The notes below the pieces were generated by a model that was not told the origin of the DNA, did no database searches, and worked only from the letters and a program-made list of their open reading frames with translations. Source: QHVT01 sp036387915 (GTDB taxonomy: Bacteria; Acidobacteriota; Thermoanaerobaculia; Gp7-AA8). Taken from it: DNA of 34,902 nt. How positions within the stretch are numbered: position 1 is the stretch's first letter; each line of letters starts with the position of its first letter. A program made the position numbers and the translations under genes. Where the stretch lies: the NCBI GenBank assembly GCA_036387915.1, contig DASVSV010000473.1, forward strand, positions 1 to 34,902. The letters run 5' to 3'. Shown piece by piece: positions 1-7,935 of the stretch.

Positions 1-98
1 GAGGGACCTGGGCGGGTGGGGGCGCGCTACGCGTGCAGTGGACGCGCCGCGCGCCGCCCACCGCCCAGGTCCCTCGACTCGACGCTCGGGATGACAGG
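1..98. repeat. Long GC-rich inverted repeat with a repeat-like tail
   Basis: Positions 1-20 pair with 57-75 as an almost perfect stem with one bulge. Inner GGCGCGC and GCGCGCC stretches extend the stem. The tail at 67-98 reads AGGTCCCTCG, then CTCGGGATGACA. That resembles the dispersed intergenic repeats of the GTCATCC...GAGGGACCT type I recall from acidobacterial genomes (memory, not searched). It lies just 3' of the minus-strand gene ending at 102 and could end its transcript, but there is no T-tract. The window edge cuts the element. Confidence 0.55.
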
Positions 99-101
99 CT
101 T

Positions 102-899
102 TCAGTCCCCGCCGACCGCGATCTGCGACCAGGCGTCGCCGCTCTGGTTGTCGATGGACGAGGCCCAGCCCTGCCAGTCGCCGGCGCCGCCGCCGAGGTC
201 TTCGATCAGGACCTGCACGTTGCCGGAGGACGTGCCGGGGACGAGCACCTGCTGGATCGCGCGTGCGGGCACGTCGAACTCGAGCGCGATCGTGTCCGTG
301 CCGCCGCTGCCGTTGATGGCCACCGTGACGCGGAAGCGCTGCGTCGTCGACGACGGGTTCATCGCGCCGACGTTGAGGCGGTACTGCGCGCCGCGACGCT
401 GGCCGAAGACGGCCTTGACGAGGTCCGTCCCCTGCGAGCCGGCAACGACCGCGGGAAACGTCTGCGACATCGTCCCCTCGCTGCCGTCGGGGCGCGGCGT
501 CCAGATGCGCGAGGTCACGTGCAGCGCGGCGTTCTGGTCGAACGAGTTGTCGGCGTTGACGCCGACGAACTCGATCGCACCGATTCCACTCCTTCCCAGA
601 ATCTCACTGACGAAGTCCTCGGAGGAGATGCCCTGCTGCGCCGGAATCTCCAGCGTGCCGGCGGGCGTCGCGCTGCCGGTCGCACCTTGCGGGAGCCAGA
701 AAATCAGCACGCGCTGTGTGGCGGTGCGCAGGTTGATCAGGTTCATGTCGGTGCGGAAGAACGTGCCGTTCGCGCCGGCGGCGCTGCCGGCCACCGGGAC
801 GTAGATGCGCGCCGCGGCGGCGCGCGGAATGATCACTTCATTCGTGACCTGGGCGGAAAGCGGAAGAGCAAGCGCGAGAGTCAGAAGCAGGGTTCTCAT
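102..899 (-). CDS. Secreted protein of unknown function, paralogue of the next gene
   Basis: 265 residues. It starts with a short signal peptide (MRTLLLTLALALPLSA, cleavage expected near residue 17). The rest is rich in beta-strand-like alternation, Gly, Thr and Asn, with no catalytic motif I recognise. It is clearly homologous to the protein at 1014-1835. Shared landmarks are GTFFR near residue 45, LPQG near 70, LHVTSRIWT near 125, GTMSQTFPAVVAG, QYRLNVG.MNPS and a C-terminal GAGDWQ.WASS.DN.SGDAWSQ block. Export is supported by the leader. A surface or extracellular structural role is only a guess. The two genes are tandem on the same strand with about 115 bases and a hairpin between them, so they are probably separate transcripts from a recent duplication. 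Confidence 0.8.
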   Translation of the reverse strand: MRTLLLTLALALPLSAQVTNEVIIPRAAAARIYVPVAGSAAGANGTFFRTDMNLINLRTATQRVLIFWLPQGATGSATPAGTLEIPAQQGISSEDFVSEILGRSGIGAIEFVGVNADNSFDQNAALHVTSRIWTPRPDGSEGTMSQTFPAVVAGSQGTDLVKAVFGQRRGAQYRLNVGAMNPSSTTQRFRVTVAINGSGGTDTIALEFDVPARAIQQVLVPGTSSGNVQVLIEDLGGGAGDWQGWASSIDNQSGDAWSQIAVGGD

Positions 900-956
900 A
901 GCAAGAGAAACGCCCTGCCACGCTCCGAGCCGGACTCGAGCGCTCTCGCGATGCCG

Positions 957-994
957 TGCCCCCTCTCCCCGCCGCCACGCGCGGAGAGGGGGCA
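957..994 (-). terminator. Hairpin between the two paralogues
   Basis: TGCCCCCTCTCC (957-968) pairs with GGAGAGGGGGCA (983-994), a 12-bp stem with a GC-rich inner part. It lies just downstream of the minus-strand gene at 1014-1835, so it can act as its terminator, although no T-run follows. The same CCCTCTCC...GGAGAGGG core recurs in the hairpin at 7031-7072, so it may belong to a dispersed hairpin family. Confidence 0.5.
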
Positions 995-1013
995 GTGCGC
1001 CGCATTTGCAACG

Positions 1014-1835
1014 TTACGGGAGCACCCAGACGAAGCCCATCTGCGACCAGGCGTCGCCGGAGACGTTGTCGACGGAGGAGGCCCAGGTTTGCCAGTCGCC
1101 GGCGCCGCCGTCGAGATCGGTCACTTCGAGCGTGGCCACGCCGGTGGAGTCGGCGGGGATGAGCACGTGCTCGATCGAGCGCGGCTTCACGTCGATCTCG
1201 AGCGTCTCCACTTCCTGCCCCGTCGCGCCGAGGATGCTCGCTTCGATGCGGAAGCGCTGCGTCGTGGCGGAGGGATTCATCACGCCGACGTTGAGGCGGT
1301 ACTGCGTGCCGCGGCGCATGCCGTAGATGCGCTTCACGTTCGACTGCGCGCTCTGCCCGGCGACGACGGCGGGGAACGTCTGCGACATCGTTCCCAGCGA
1401 CGGTCCCTCGGCGGTATCAGGCTGGCGCGTCCAGATTCGCGAGGTGACGTGCAGCCGCGCCTGCGGGTCGAACGCGTTCGCGCTGGTCACGCCGACGACT
1501 TCGATCGCGCCCACTCCGGTCTGGTGCAGCAGGCGGTCGACGAGATCCTCCGAGAAGAAGCCCGCGCCGGCGGGGACGTTGTACGTCTGCAGCGGCGCGG
1601 CCGGACCGGTCGAACCCTGCGGCAGCCAGTAGAGCTGCACGCGTTGCGCGACGTTGCGGGTGTTGGTCACGCTGATCTCGCTGCGGAAGAACGTTCCGTT
1701 CTGCCCCTGCGCGTGACCGGCCACCGGGATCCAGAGGCGGGCCGCGCCGGTCTGGGGGACGATCACTTCGTCGGTCTGCTGCGCAAATGCTGACAGGGCG
1801 AGGAGGAGTGCGAGGAAGATCGTGGCTGTACGCAT
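1014..1835 (-). CDS. Secreted protein of unknown function, paralogue of the previous gene
   Basis: 273 residues from the ATG at 1835. The frame is open further upstream, but I chose this start because it gives a clean signal peptide (MRTATIFLALLLALSAFAQ) like that of the paralogue. The mature part contains the same ordered blocks: GTFFRSE, YWLPQGSTG, GVGAIEVVGV, LHVTSRIWT, GTMSQTFPAVVAG, QYRLNVGVMNPS, TTQRFRIEASI and GAGDWQTWASSVDN. No enzyme motif, lipobox or membrane segment is seen after the leader. The pair is probably exported to the periplasm or cell surface. The divergent gene at 1990 is separated by about 150 bases, which must hold promoters for both directions. Confidence 0.8.
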   Translation of the reverse strand: MRTATIFLALLLALSAFAQQTDEVIVPQTGAARLWIPVAGHAQGQNGTFFRSEISVTNTRNVAQRVQLYWLPQGSTGPAAPLQTYNVPAGAGFFSEDLVDRLLHQTGVGAIEVVGVTSANAFDPQARLHVTSRIWTRQPDTAEGPSLGTMSQTFPAVVAGQSAQSNVKRIYGMRRGTQYRLNVGVMNPSATTQRFRIEASILGATGQEVETLEIDVKPRSIEHVLIPADSTGVATLEVTDLDGGAGDWQTWASSVDNVSGDAWSQMGFVWVLP

Positions 1836-1989
1836 AGGACGAACGAGCTTAGTACGGCTCCTCGGCCCGTCGATGTGACGCATGCACGGACCGGCGAAAA
1901 GATGTTGCAAGCGTGAAAACACGTCAGTTGAGGCGGCGCGGCCCTTGCAGCCGAGGCCCGATCGGTGTTCATCTAAAGCCGAGGTGTCT

Positions 1990-4900
1990 ATGCGAGTTGC
2001 TGTTCGTTTTGTCGTCGCCGCGTTCGTCCTCGCCCTCATCGTCCCCGTAACCCAGGCTCAATACTTCGGCCGCAACAAGGTGCAGTGGGAGTCGTTCGAC
2101 TTCAAAGTGCTCCAGACCGAGCACTTCGACATCTACTACTACGATCAGGAAGCCGACGTCGTGCACGACGTCGCGCGCCAGTCGGAGCGGTGGTACGCGC
2201 GCCTCTCGCGAGTCTTCAACCACTCCTTCCGCAGGAAGCCGATCGTCCTCTACGCCAACGCCGCGGACTTTCACCAGACCACCACCACCGGCGGCAACCT
2301 CGGTGAAGGCACGGGCGGCTTCACCGACGCGTTCATGAACCGCGTGGTCCTGCCGCTGACCGGCGACTACGCGCAGAACGACCACGTGCTCGGCCACGAG
2401 ATGGTGCACGTGTTCCAGTACGACATCGCCGCGTCGTCGAACCAGCAGCGCCGCCGTTTCGCGCTCGAGGCGATGCCGCTCTGGATCGTGGAAGGCATGG
2501 CCGAGTACTTCTCGAAAGGGCGCGTCGACCCGCTCACGGCGATGTGGATCCGCGACGCCACGATCCACGACCGCATGCCCGACATCCGCGAGATCACCCG
2601 CGACCCGCGCTACTTCCCGTACCGCTACGGCCAGGCGCTGATGGCGTACATCGGCGCGCGTTTCGGCGACGAGGCGGTGGTCCGCTACTTCATGGCCGCC
2701 GGCGTCGTCGGCCCAGAGGATGCGGTCGAGCGCGCGGTCGGCATCTCGCACAAACAGCTCTTCGCCGACTGGGCCGAAGCGGCGCGCGAGCTCTACACGC
2801 CGGTCCTGGCGACGCGCACGTCGCAGCTCCCCGGCCTGCTGATCGGCAAGGCGCCGGAGCCTCCGCCCGCGGCACCTGCGGCGGACGAGAAAGAGCGTCG
2901 CCGCCGCCGTCGCCGCCGCGGCTCCACGGAGCTGAACGTCGGTCCGGTGCTCAGTCCGGACGGCCGCTTCATCGCCTTCCTTTCCGCGCGCGAGCTCTTC
3001 TCCATCGACCTCTTCCTCGCCGACGCGAAGACCGGAAAAGTCATCCGCCGTCTCGTCTCCTCGGGACGCGACTCGCACTTCGAGTCGCTGCGCTTCATCG
3101 AGTCGGCCGGCGCCTGGTCGCCGGACAGCAAGCGCCTCGCGTTCATCACCTTCGCCCGCGGCGACAACTACCTCTCCTTCGTCGACGTCGAAACGCGCGA
3201 CATCGACCATGTGAAAGTCGAAGGGCTCGAGGCGCTCCAGAACGTGGCCTGGTCGCCGGACGGACGGACCATCGCCCTGGCCGGACAGACCACCGGCGTC
3301 AGCGACCTGTTCCTCTACGACGTCGAGTCGAAGGCCGTCCGCCGCATCACCGCCGACAAGTACGCCGACCTGCAGCCGTCCTGGTCGCCCGACGGCAAGA
3401 CCATCGTCTTCGCCACCGACCGCGGCGCGGGGACGGTGCTCGAGCAGCTCCAGTACACGAACATGCGCCTGGCCGTGATCGACGTCTCCACGGGCCAGGT
3501 CCGCGAAGTGAACGCCTTCGAGGGCGCGAAGCACATCAACCCGCACTTTGCGCCGGACGGCGCCTCGATCTACTTCATCGCCAATCCGGAAGGGATCCCC
3601 GACGTCTACCGCATGACTTATCCGGAAGGGCGTCTGTCGCGCGTGACCGCGGTCGACAGCGGCGTGGCCGGCATCACCGACATGTCGCCGGCGCTCACGG
3701 TCGCCTCGCGCACGGGCGAGCTCGCGTTCTCGGTCTACGAGGACGACAACTACAACATCTACAGCATGCCGGCCAACACGGCCGGCACGGCCGTCGCCAC
3801 GAACCTGCCGCCGGCGGAGAACACCACCCCGCGCGCCGCGCTGCTGCCGCCGCTGCGCGGCACCGGCTCGGAGATCACCGGCTACCTGATGCGCCCCGAG
3901 GAAGGCCTGCCGCCCGCATCGGCCGACTTCGTGGAGCGTCCGTACAGCGCCGACCTCAAGCTGGCCTACCTCGGACCTCCGACGCTCGGCGTCGGAGTCG
4001 GCGAGCTCGGCGTCGGCGCCGGCGGCAGTCTCTCCGCATATTTCTCCGACATCCTCGGACAGCACAACGTCGGCTTCACGTTCCAGGGCGGCGGCGGTGG
4101 CGGCACGGGCAGCTCGAATCTCACCGAGCAGCTCGGCGGCTCCCTCTTCTACCTCAACCAGACGCGCCGCCTGAACTGGGGCGCGGAGCTCGTGCACGTG
4201 CCGTACGTCTACGGTTACCCGAGCTACTTTGTCGCGCCGTACACGCGCGAGGACGGCACGACCGTCAACGCGGAGTACTACGTCCTCGACCGCGAAGTGC
4301 AGCTCATCACCGACGGCTCGCTGCTCGCGCAGTATCCGTTCAGCACCACGCGGCGCATCGAGGTCGCGGGCGGCGCGCAGCGCTACTCGTACAAGCTCGA
4401 GCGCGAGACGTTCGTCATCGTCAACGGCCGCGTCGAAGACCGCGACACGGTCCAGCTCCCGAACTCCTTCACCATCAACTTCACCAAGGCCTCGACGGCG
4501 TTCGTCGGCGACAGCTCGCTGTACGGCTTCATCTCGCCGATTGCCGGCACGCGCTACCGCTACGAGCTGGAGGCGCTGCGCGGCGACCTCTCGTTCCAGA
4601 CCGCGCTGGCCGACTGGCGCAAGTACTTCTTCGCGCGCCCGGTGACGTTCGCCATTCGCGGCCTGCACTACGGCCGCTACGGCTCAGGCTCGTCCGACGT
4701 CCGTCTCTCGCCGCTCTACCTCGGGCAGGGATCGATGATGCGCGGCTACGATCCGTACTCGATCGACCCGGTCGAATGCAACACGGCCGACCCGGGCACG
4801 ACCTGCCCCGTGTTCGACCGGCTCCTCGGCGAGCGCCTCGCATACGCATCGGCTGAGATCCGCGCACCGCTCCTCGGCACGCGCGAGTACGGCCTGATCA

Positions 4901-5142
4901 ACGCCGCGTTCCTCCCGACCGAGATCTACGGCTTCGCCGATGCCGGCGCGGCGTGGAGCGAGGGCGACGAGGTCGACCTGACCTTCGAGACCGACACGCC
5001 GAACCGCGTGCCGGTGTTCAGCGTCGGCGCCGGCGTGCGCATCCTGCTCAGCTACATCCCCATTGAGTTCTTCGTGGCCAAGCCGTTCCAGCGCCCGAAC
5101 GAAGACCTCGTGTACGGCTTCAACATCGCTCCGGGATGGTAA
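1990..5142 (+). CDS. Fusion of gluzincin protease, TolB-like propeller and outer-membrane barrel
   Basis: 1050 residues from ATG 1990, which has GAGGTG just upstream and opens a signal peptide ending near VTQAQ. The open frame reaches back to 1882, but that extension is not leader-like. Residues about 25-260 form a peptidase-MA-like zincin: HEMVH at 136-140 (HExxH) and EGMAEYF at 168-174, which supplies the third Glu ligand. A Pro/Ala then Arg-rich linker (about 290-313, eight Arg in a row) leads to TolB/WD40-like propeller blades (about 315-620), with repeated W-SPDG-TI-A/F signatures. Residues about 655-1050 look like a beta-barrel of the bacterial surface antigen/Omp85 type, with MRGY at 917-920 matching the L6-loop RGY motif and an aromatic C-terminus (GW). 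It probably anchors in the outer membrane. The deacetylase follows with a 7-base overlap. The substrate is unknown. Confidence 0.82.
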   Translation: MRVAVRFVVAAFVLALIVPVTQAQYFGRNKVQWESFDFKVLQTEHFDIYYYDQEADVVHDVARQSERWYARLSRVFNHSFRRKPIVLYANAADFHQTTTTGGNLGEGTGGFTDAFMNRVVLPLTGDYAQNDHVLGHEMVHVFQYDIAASSNQQRRRFALEAMPLWIVEGMAEYFSKGRVDPLTAMWIRDATIHDRMPDIREITRDPRYFPYRYGQALMAYIGARFGDEAVVRYFMAAGVVGPEDAVERAVGISHKQLFADWAEAARELYTPVLATRTSQLPGLLIGKAPEPPPAAPAADEKERRRRRRRRGSTELNVGPVLSPDGRFIAFLSARELFSIDLFLADAKTGKVIRRLVSSGRDSHFESLRFIESAGAWSPDSKRLAFITFARGDNYLSFVDVETRDIDHVKVEGLEALQNVAWSPDGRTIALAGQTTGVSDLFLYDVESKAVRRITADKYADLQPSWSPDGKTIVFATDRGAGTVLEQLQYTNMRLAVIDVSTGQVREVNAFEGAKHINPHFAPDGASIYFIANPEGIPDVYRMTYPEGRLSRVTAVDSGVAGITDMSPALTVASRTGELAFSVYEDDNYNIYSMPANTAGTAVATNLPPAENTTPRAALLPPLRGTGSEITGYLMRPEEGLPPASADFVERPYSADLKLAYLGPPTLGVGVGELGVGAGGSLSAYFSDILGQHNVGFTFQGGGGGGTGSSNLTEQLGGSLFYLNQTRRLNWGAELVHVPYVYGYPSYFVAPYTREDGTTVNAEYYVLDREVQLITDGSLLAQYPFSTTRRIEVAGGAQRYSYKLERETFVIVNGRVEDRDTVQLPNSFTINFTKASTAFVGDSSLYGFISPIAGTRYRYELEALRGDLSFQTALADWRKYFFARPVTFAIRGLHYGRYGSGSSDVRLSPLYLGQGSMMRGYDPYSIDPVECNTADPGTTCPVFDRLLGERLAYASAEIRAPLLGTREYGLINAAFLPTEIYGFADAGAAWSEGDEVDLTFETDTPNRVPVFSVGAGVRILLSYIPIEFFVAKPFQRPNEDLVYGFNIAPGW

Positions 5143-6023
5143 GAAAGTGGTTCGTGAGGAGCGCGCTCGCCGCGCTCCTCACCTGCTCCTCTCTTCACGC
5201 CGTCACCCGCGAGGTCGCGGTCACGTTCGACGACCTCCCCGCCAATCCCGCCTACGCCGCGAAGTTGCTGAAGGCCATCCGCAAGAGCGGCGCGCCCGCG
5301 GTCGGCTTCGTCAACGAGAACAAGCTCACCACTCCCGCACACACGGCCGTGCTGGCGAAGTGGCTCGCGGCCGGACTGGAGCTCGGCAACCACACGTACT
5401 CGCACCAGTCGCTGAATCGCATCGACGCCGAGGAGTTCGAGCGCGACGTCGTGCGCGGCGAGCAGGTCACCCGCGGGCTGGCCAAACGGCCGCTGCGTTG
5501 GTTCCGCCATCCGTTCCTGCACACGGGACTGACGCTCGAGACGAAACGCCGCGTGGAAAGTTTTCTCACGCAGCACGGCTACCGCGTCGCGCCGGTGACG
5601 CTCGACAACGCGGAGTGGATCTTCGCCGCCGCGTACGAGAAGGCCACGGACGCCGCGACGCGCAAGCGGATCGGCCAGGCGTACGTCGACTACATGGACG
5701 CGAAGCTCGCCTACTACGAGGATCAGTCGCAGAAGCTGTTCGGCCGCAACATCCGCCACGTGCTGCTCGTGCACGGGAACCGTTTGAACTCGGACTGGTT
5801 CGACGACCTCGCCGCGTCGATGCGCAAGCGCGGCTATCGCTTCATCACGCTCGACCGCGCGGTGGAAGACGAGGCCTATCGCAGCGAAGACACGTTCACC
5901 GGCCGAGGCGGCATCTCGTGGATTCACCGCTGGGCGCTCACGGCGGGGAAAAAGCGTGCATTCTTCGCGGGGGAGCCGACGACCCCGACCTGGATCCAGG
6001 ACGTCGCCGGCATCAAAGAGTGA
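5136..6023 (+). CDS. Exported polysaccharide deacetylase (NodB/CE4 family)
   Basis: 295 residues with an N-terminal signal (MVRKWFVRSALAALLTCSSLHA). CE4 motifs appear in order. TFDDLP (about 30-35) supplies the catalytic base and metal Asp. NHTYSH (about 87-92) is the HxxxH-type metal site. RHPFLH (about 127-132) is the R-x-P motif, and VLLVHGN (about 208-214) is the LxLH-type motif. The family removes N- or O-acetyl groups from chitin-like, peptidoglycan or exopolysaccharide chains. The exact substrate cannot be read here. The start overlaps the end of the preceding fusion gene by 7 bases, so translation is probably coupled. The location should be periplasmic or extracellular. Confidence 0.88.
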   Translation: MVRKWFVRSALAALLTCSSLHAVTREVAVTFDDLPANPAYAAKLLKAIRKSGAPAVGFVNENKLTTPAHTAVLAKWLAAGLELGNHTYSHQSLNRIDAEEFERDVVRGEQVTRGLAKRPLRWFRHPFLHTGLTLETKRRVESFLTQHGYRVAPVTLDNAEWIFAAAYEKATDAATRKRIGQAYVDYMDAKLAYYEDQSQKLFGRNIRHVLLVHGNRLNSDWFDDLAASMRKRGYRFITLDRAVEDEAYRSEDTFTGRGGISWIHRWALTAGKKRAFFAGEPTTPTWIQDVAGIKE

Positions 6024-6025
6024 CG

Positions 6026-6430
6026 ATGCACCTCACGCGCACCGAGTTCGAACAGCTCGTCGAAGAAGCGATCGGCGGCCTCCCGCCCGAATTCGCCGAA
6101 CTTCTGGAAAACATCGCCGTGGTCGTGGAGGAGGAACCGAGCGACGACGACCTCGCCGCGATCGACGACGACGATCACGATCATGGCGACGGCGACGGTG
6201 ACGGCCACGATCACCATCACAGCGAGTTGCTGGGCATCTACCGCGGCGTCGCCCTCACCCACCGCACCCACGACATGCTCCCCATGCTCCCCGACCAGAT
6301 CGCCATCTTCCGCGGCCCCATCCTCCGCATCGCCCGCAGCCGCCGCGACGCCATCGCCGAAGTCCGCGACACCGTGATCCACGAGCTCGGCCACTACTTC
6401 GGACTGGGCGACGACGACATGGCGTACTGA
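6026..6430 (+). CDS. Small zincin-like metallopeptidase with a His/Asp-rich insert
   Basis: 134 residues, beginning 2 bases after the deacetylase stop. The C-terminus carries VIHELGHYFGLGDDDM (about residues 115-130), the HExGHxxGxxD metzincin-like signature typical of the Zincin_1 (PF06262) family. LLGIYRGVALT upstream also matches that family. There is no signal peptide, so a cytoplasmic location is likely. Residues about 43-66 are unusual: runs of Asp alternating with His and Gly (DHDHGDGDGDGHDHHH). They sit where relatives have a short loop and look able to bind metal. The natural substrate of the family is poorly known. The three genes from 1990 to 6430 probably form one transcript. Confidence 0.85.
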   Translation: MHLTRTEFEQLVEEAIGGLPPEFAELLENIAVVVEEEPSDDDLAAIDDDDHDHGDGDGDGHDHHHSELLGIYRGVALTHRTHDMLPMLPDQIAIFRGPILRIARSRRDAIAEVRDTVIHELGHYFGLGDDDMAY

Positions 6431-6436
6431 AACGGC

Positions 6437-6518
6437 GGGAGCGCTGGCGTCCTCGCCGGCTGTACCGGCCGGCGTCTCGCCGGCCGTCGCTTGGCGCAGG
6501 CGGGACGCCTGCGCTCCC
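6437..6518. repeat. GC-rich multi-stem intergenic repeat
   Basis: The region contains nested inverted repeats. GCGCAGGCG (6494-6502) pairs with CGCCTGCGC (6506-6514) around a GGA loop. GCCGGC/GGCCGGC and CCGGC/GCCGG stems lie at about 6453-6486. The outer GGGAGCGC (6437-6444) can alternatively pair with GCGCTCCC (6511-6518). It directly follows the zincin gene and may serve as its terminator or be a dispersed palindromic element. Confidence 0.5.
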
Positions 6519-6646
6519 CGGGAGGCGGCGCGACGCAAATCCACGAATCTGCTCGCGATTCTCCAGTTTTCTCAATTGTCACGACGCGCCTCCCTCTGGG
6601 ACGCCGCGGCAGCGACAATGCATGCACATACATACGGAGGCTCTCC

Positions 6647-6994
6647 ATGAAGCGTGCTCTGGTCCTGTTTGCCGTTCTCCTTGCCACCGCCTGCGCGACC
6701 ACGCGGCCGGCGCCGCAGGTCACCGCGGCGGGCGGGACGCTGACCGGCGTCATCGTCGCACCGGACGGCGTCCCCATCTCGGGCGTGACGGTGACGGTCT
6801 CCGCCCGCGGACAGCGAGCGCAGTCGCAGGTCACCGACATCGACGGCACGTACGACTTCCGTGGACTGGCCACCGGCAAGTACACGGTCGTCCTCGACCT
6901 CCCCGGCTCCGAGCCGCAGCGCTACTACAACGTCCCCGTCACCGCATCACAGGGCGCGTCGCTGGAGACGATGTTGAAGGTGTTCACCGTCTGA
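6647..6994 (+). CDS. Small lipoprotein with a carboxypeptidase-regulatory-like domain
   Basis: 115 residues. ATG 6647 has GGAGG about 6 bases upstream. The leader MKRALVLFAVLLATAC ends in a lipobox-like LATAC with Cys16 as the lipid site. Residues about 30-110 form a single beta-sandwich of the carboxypeptidase-regulatory/CnaB-like kind: GTLTGVIVAPDGVPISGVTV, then DIDGTYDFRGLATGKYTVVLDLPG. These domains usually aid binding or folding and are not catalytic. It is probably a monocistronic envelope lipoprotein, since a strong hairpin follows at 7031. Function unknown. Confidence 0.8.
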   Translation: MKRALVLFAVLLATACATTRPAPQVTAAGGTLTGVIVAPDGVPISGVTVTVSARGQRAQSQVTDIDGTYDFRGLATGKYTVVLDLPGSEPQRYYNVPVTASQGASLETMLKVFTV

Positions 6995-7030
6995 GCCTGA
7001 CGAGAGGAAGGAAGCGCGCACGCTTCGTAA

Positions 7031-7072
7031 AGTCAGTCCCCTCTCCCCGTGCGCGGGGAGAGGGGACTGACT
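7031..7072. terminator. Perfect 19-bp stem hairpin between convergent genes
   Basis: AGTCAGTCCCCTCTCCCCG (7031-7049) pairs perfectly with 7054-7072 around a TGCG loop. It sits between the lipoprotein (ends 6994) and the convergent FKBP gene (ends 7125), as expected for a bidirectional terminator. No T-run is present on either side. The core resembles the 957-994 hairpin. Confidence 0.7.
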
Positions 7073-7124
7073 CTACGGCTCGCCGCACCTCACTGCACGC
7101 TGCGCCCTGCTACCTCCGCCCTGC

Positions 7125-7907
7125 CTAACGAATGTCGACCAGCTCGATGTCGAAAACGAGCATGCCCTGCGGCTTGCCCCTCTCCTTGCCGTAGGCCAGC
7201 TTCGACGGGATCCAGAAGCGCGTGCGCTCCCCTTCGACCATCAGCTGCAGACCTTCCGTCCAGCCCTTGATCACGCCCTCGAGCGGGAACTCGGCGGTCT
7301 GGCCGCGAAGGAGGGAGCTGTCGAACATCTTTCCGTCGGTGGTCCAGCCGGTGTAGTGCACTTCGACCGTCTGGTGGCGCTTCGGCCTGGCGGTGCCGGT
7401 GCCGGCGCGCAGGACTTTGTACGCCAGTCCCGAGGATGTGACCGCCGCATCGGCGGGCGGCGCGGCGACGTCGGCCGGCGCGGTCGTCGGATTCGGCAGG
7501 ATCTCGACGAGCGTCGAGTCGATGACCAGCGACTCCCCTGCCTTGATCTTGCCCGCGCCGAGGGTGTGCGGGATCCAGATGCGGCGCGATTCGCCGGCGA
7601 CCATCTGCAGCGACGCCTCGCGCCAGCCGGGCAGCATCTTCTGGATGCCGACCATCACCGTGGCCGGTTCGGCGACGTGCTGCACGAGCGTCCCGTCCGG
7701 CTTCCACACCGTAAACCGCACGCGCGTGAGGCTGTCCTCGGCCGGCTTTTCGGTGCCGGTGCCGGCGGCCAGCACCTTCGTGACGAGACCGCTCTCCGTG
7801 CGCACCGCGTCAGCCGGCGGCGTCGCGAGATCCGCGGGCGGCGCCGGCTTGTCAGCGGCGAAAAGCGGGAGCGAGAGAAGTGCGAGTACGGCCAGACGTC
7901 GAAGCAT
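7125..7907 (-). CDS. Exported double-domain FKBP-type peptidyl-prolyl isomerase
   Basis: 260 residues from ATG 7907, which opens a signal peptide (MLRRLAVLALLSLPLFAADK). Two FKBP-like domains follow. The first (about 28-140: GLVTKVLAAGTGT..., MLPGWREASLQMVAGESRRIWIPHTLGAG) is diverged. The second (about 155-260) is canonical: GLAYKVLRAGTGT, VEVHYTGWTTDGKMFDSS, VIKGWTEGLQLMVEGERTRFWIP and LVFDIELVDI. FKBPs speed cis-trans isomerisation of X-Pro bonds, here probably in the periplasm. The first domain lacks the YTGW block, so it may be a chaperone domain only. The gene lies 28 bases after the small acidic ORF, with a GC hairpin touching the start codon and no Shine-Dalgarno. Confidence 0.88.
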   Translation of the reverse strand: MLRRLAVLALLSLPLFAADKPAPPADLATPPADAVRTESGLVTKVLAAGTGTEKPAEDSLTRVRFTVWKPDGTLVQHVAEPATVMVGIQKMLPGWREASLQMVAGESRRIWIPHTLGAGKIKAGESLVIDSTLVEILPNPTTAPADVAAPPADAAVTSSGLAYKVLRAGTGTARPKRHQTVEVHYTGWTTDGKMFDSSLLRGQTAEFPLEGVIKGWTEGLQLMVEGERTRFWIPSKLAYGKERGKPQGMLVFDIELVDIR

Positions 7908-7928
7908 GGCGGCGGCAACGCCGCCGCC
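7908..7928 (-). promoter_or_regulatory. Hairpin abutting the FKBP start codon
   Basis: On the minus strand GGCGGCGGC, a GTT loop and GCCGCCGCC form a perfect 9-bp GC stem ending at the base before the ATG at 7907. It occupies the place where a ribosome binding site should be. It may restrict initiation or make FKBP translation depend on upstream ribosomes. This is inferred from position only. Confidence 0.45.
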
Positions 7929-7935
7929 ACGCCAA

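Noticed and set aside
2881..2920. GC-rich repeat coding eight Arg in the fusion protein considered as a CRISPR-like or mobile repeat
   Set aside because: It is a simple low-complexity codon run in a linker. No spacer-repeat pattern appears anywhere in the window.
1969..4668. An 899-codon open frame on the minus strand opposite the protease-propeller-barrel gene
   Set aside because: It is an antisense shadow made by GC-rich codons. It lacks family motifs, is full of Arg/Ala/Val/Asp, and covers a plus-strand gene with clear domains.
2544..4856. A 770-codon plus-strand frame overlapping the same gene
   Set aside because: Arg/Pro/Ala-rich composition typical of an out-of-frame reading of GC-rich DNA, with no recognisable domain.
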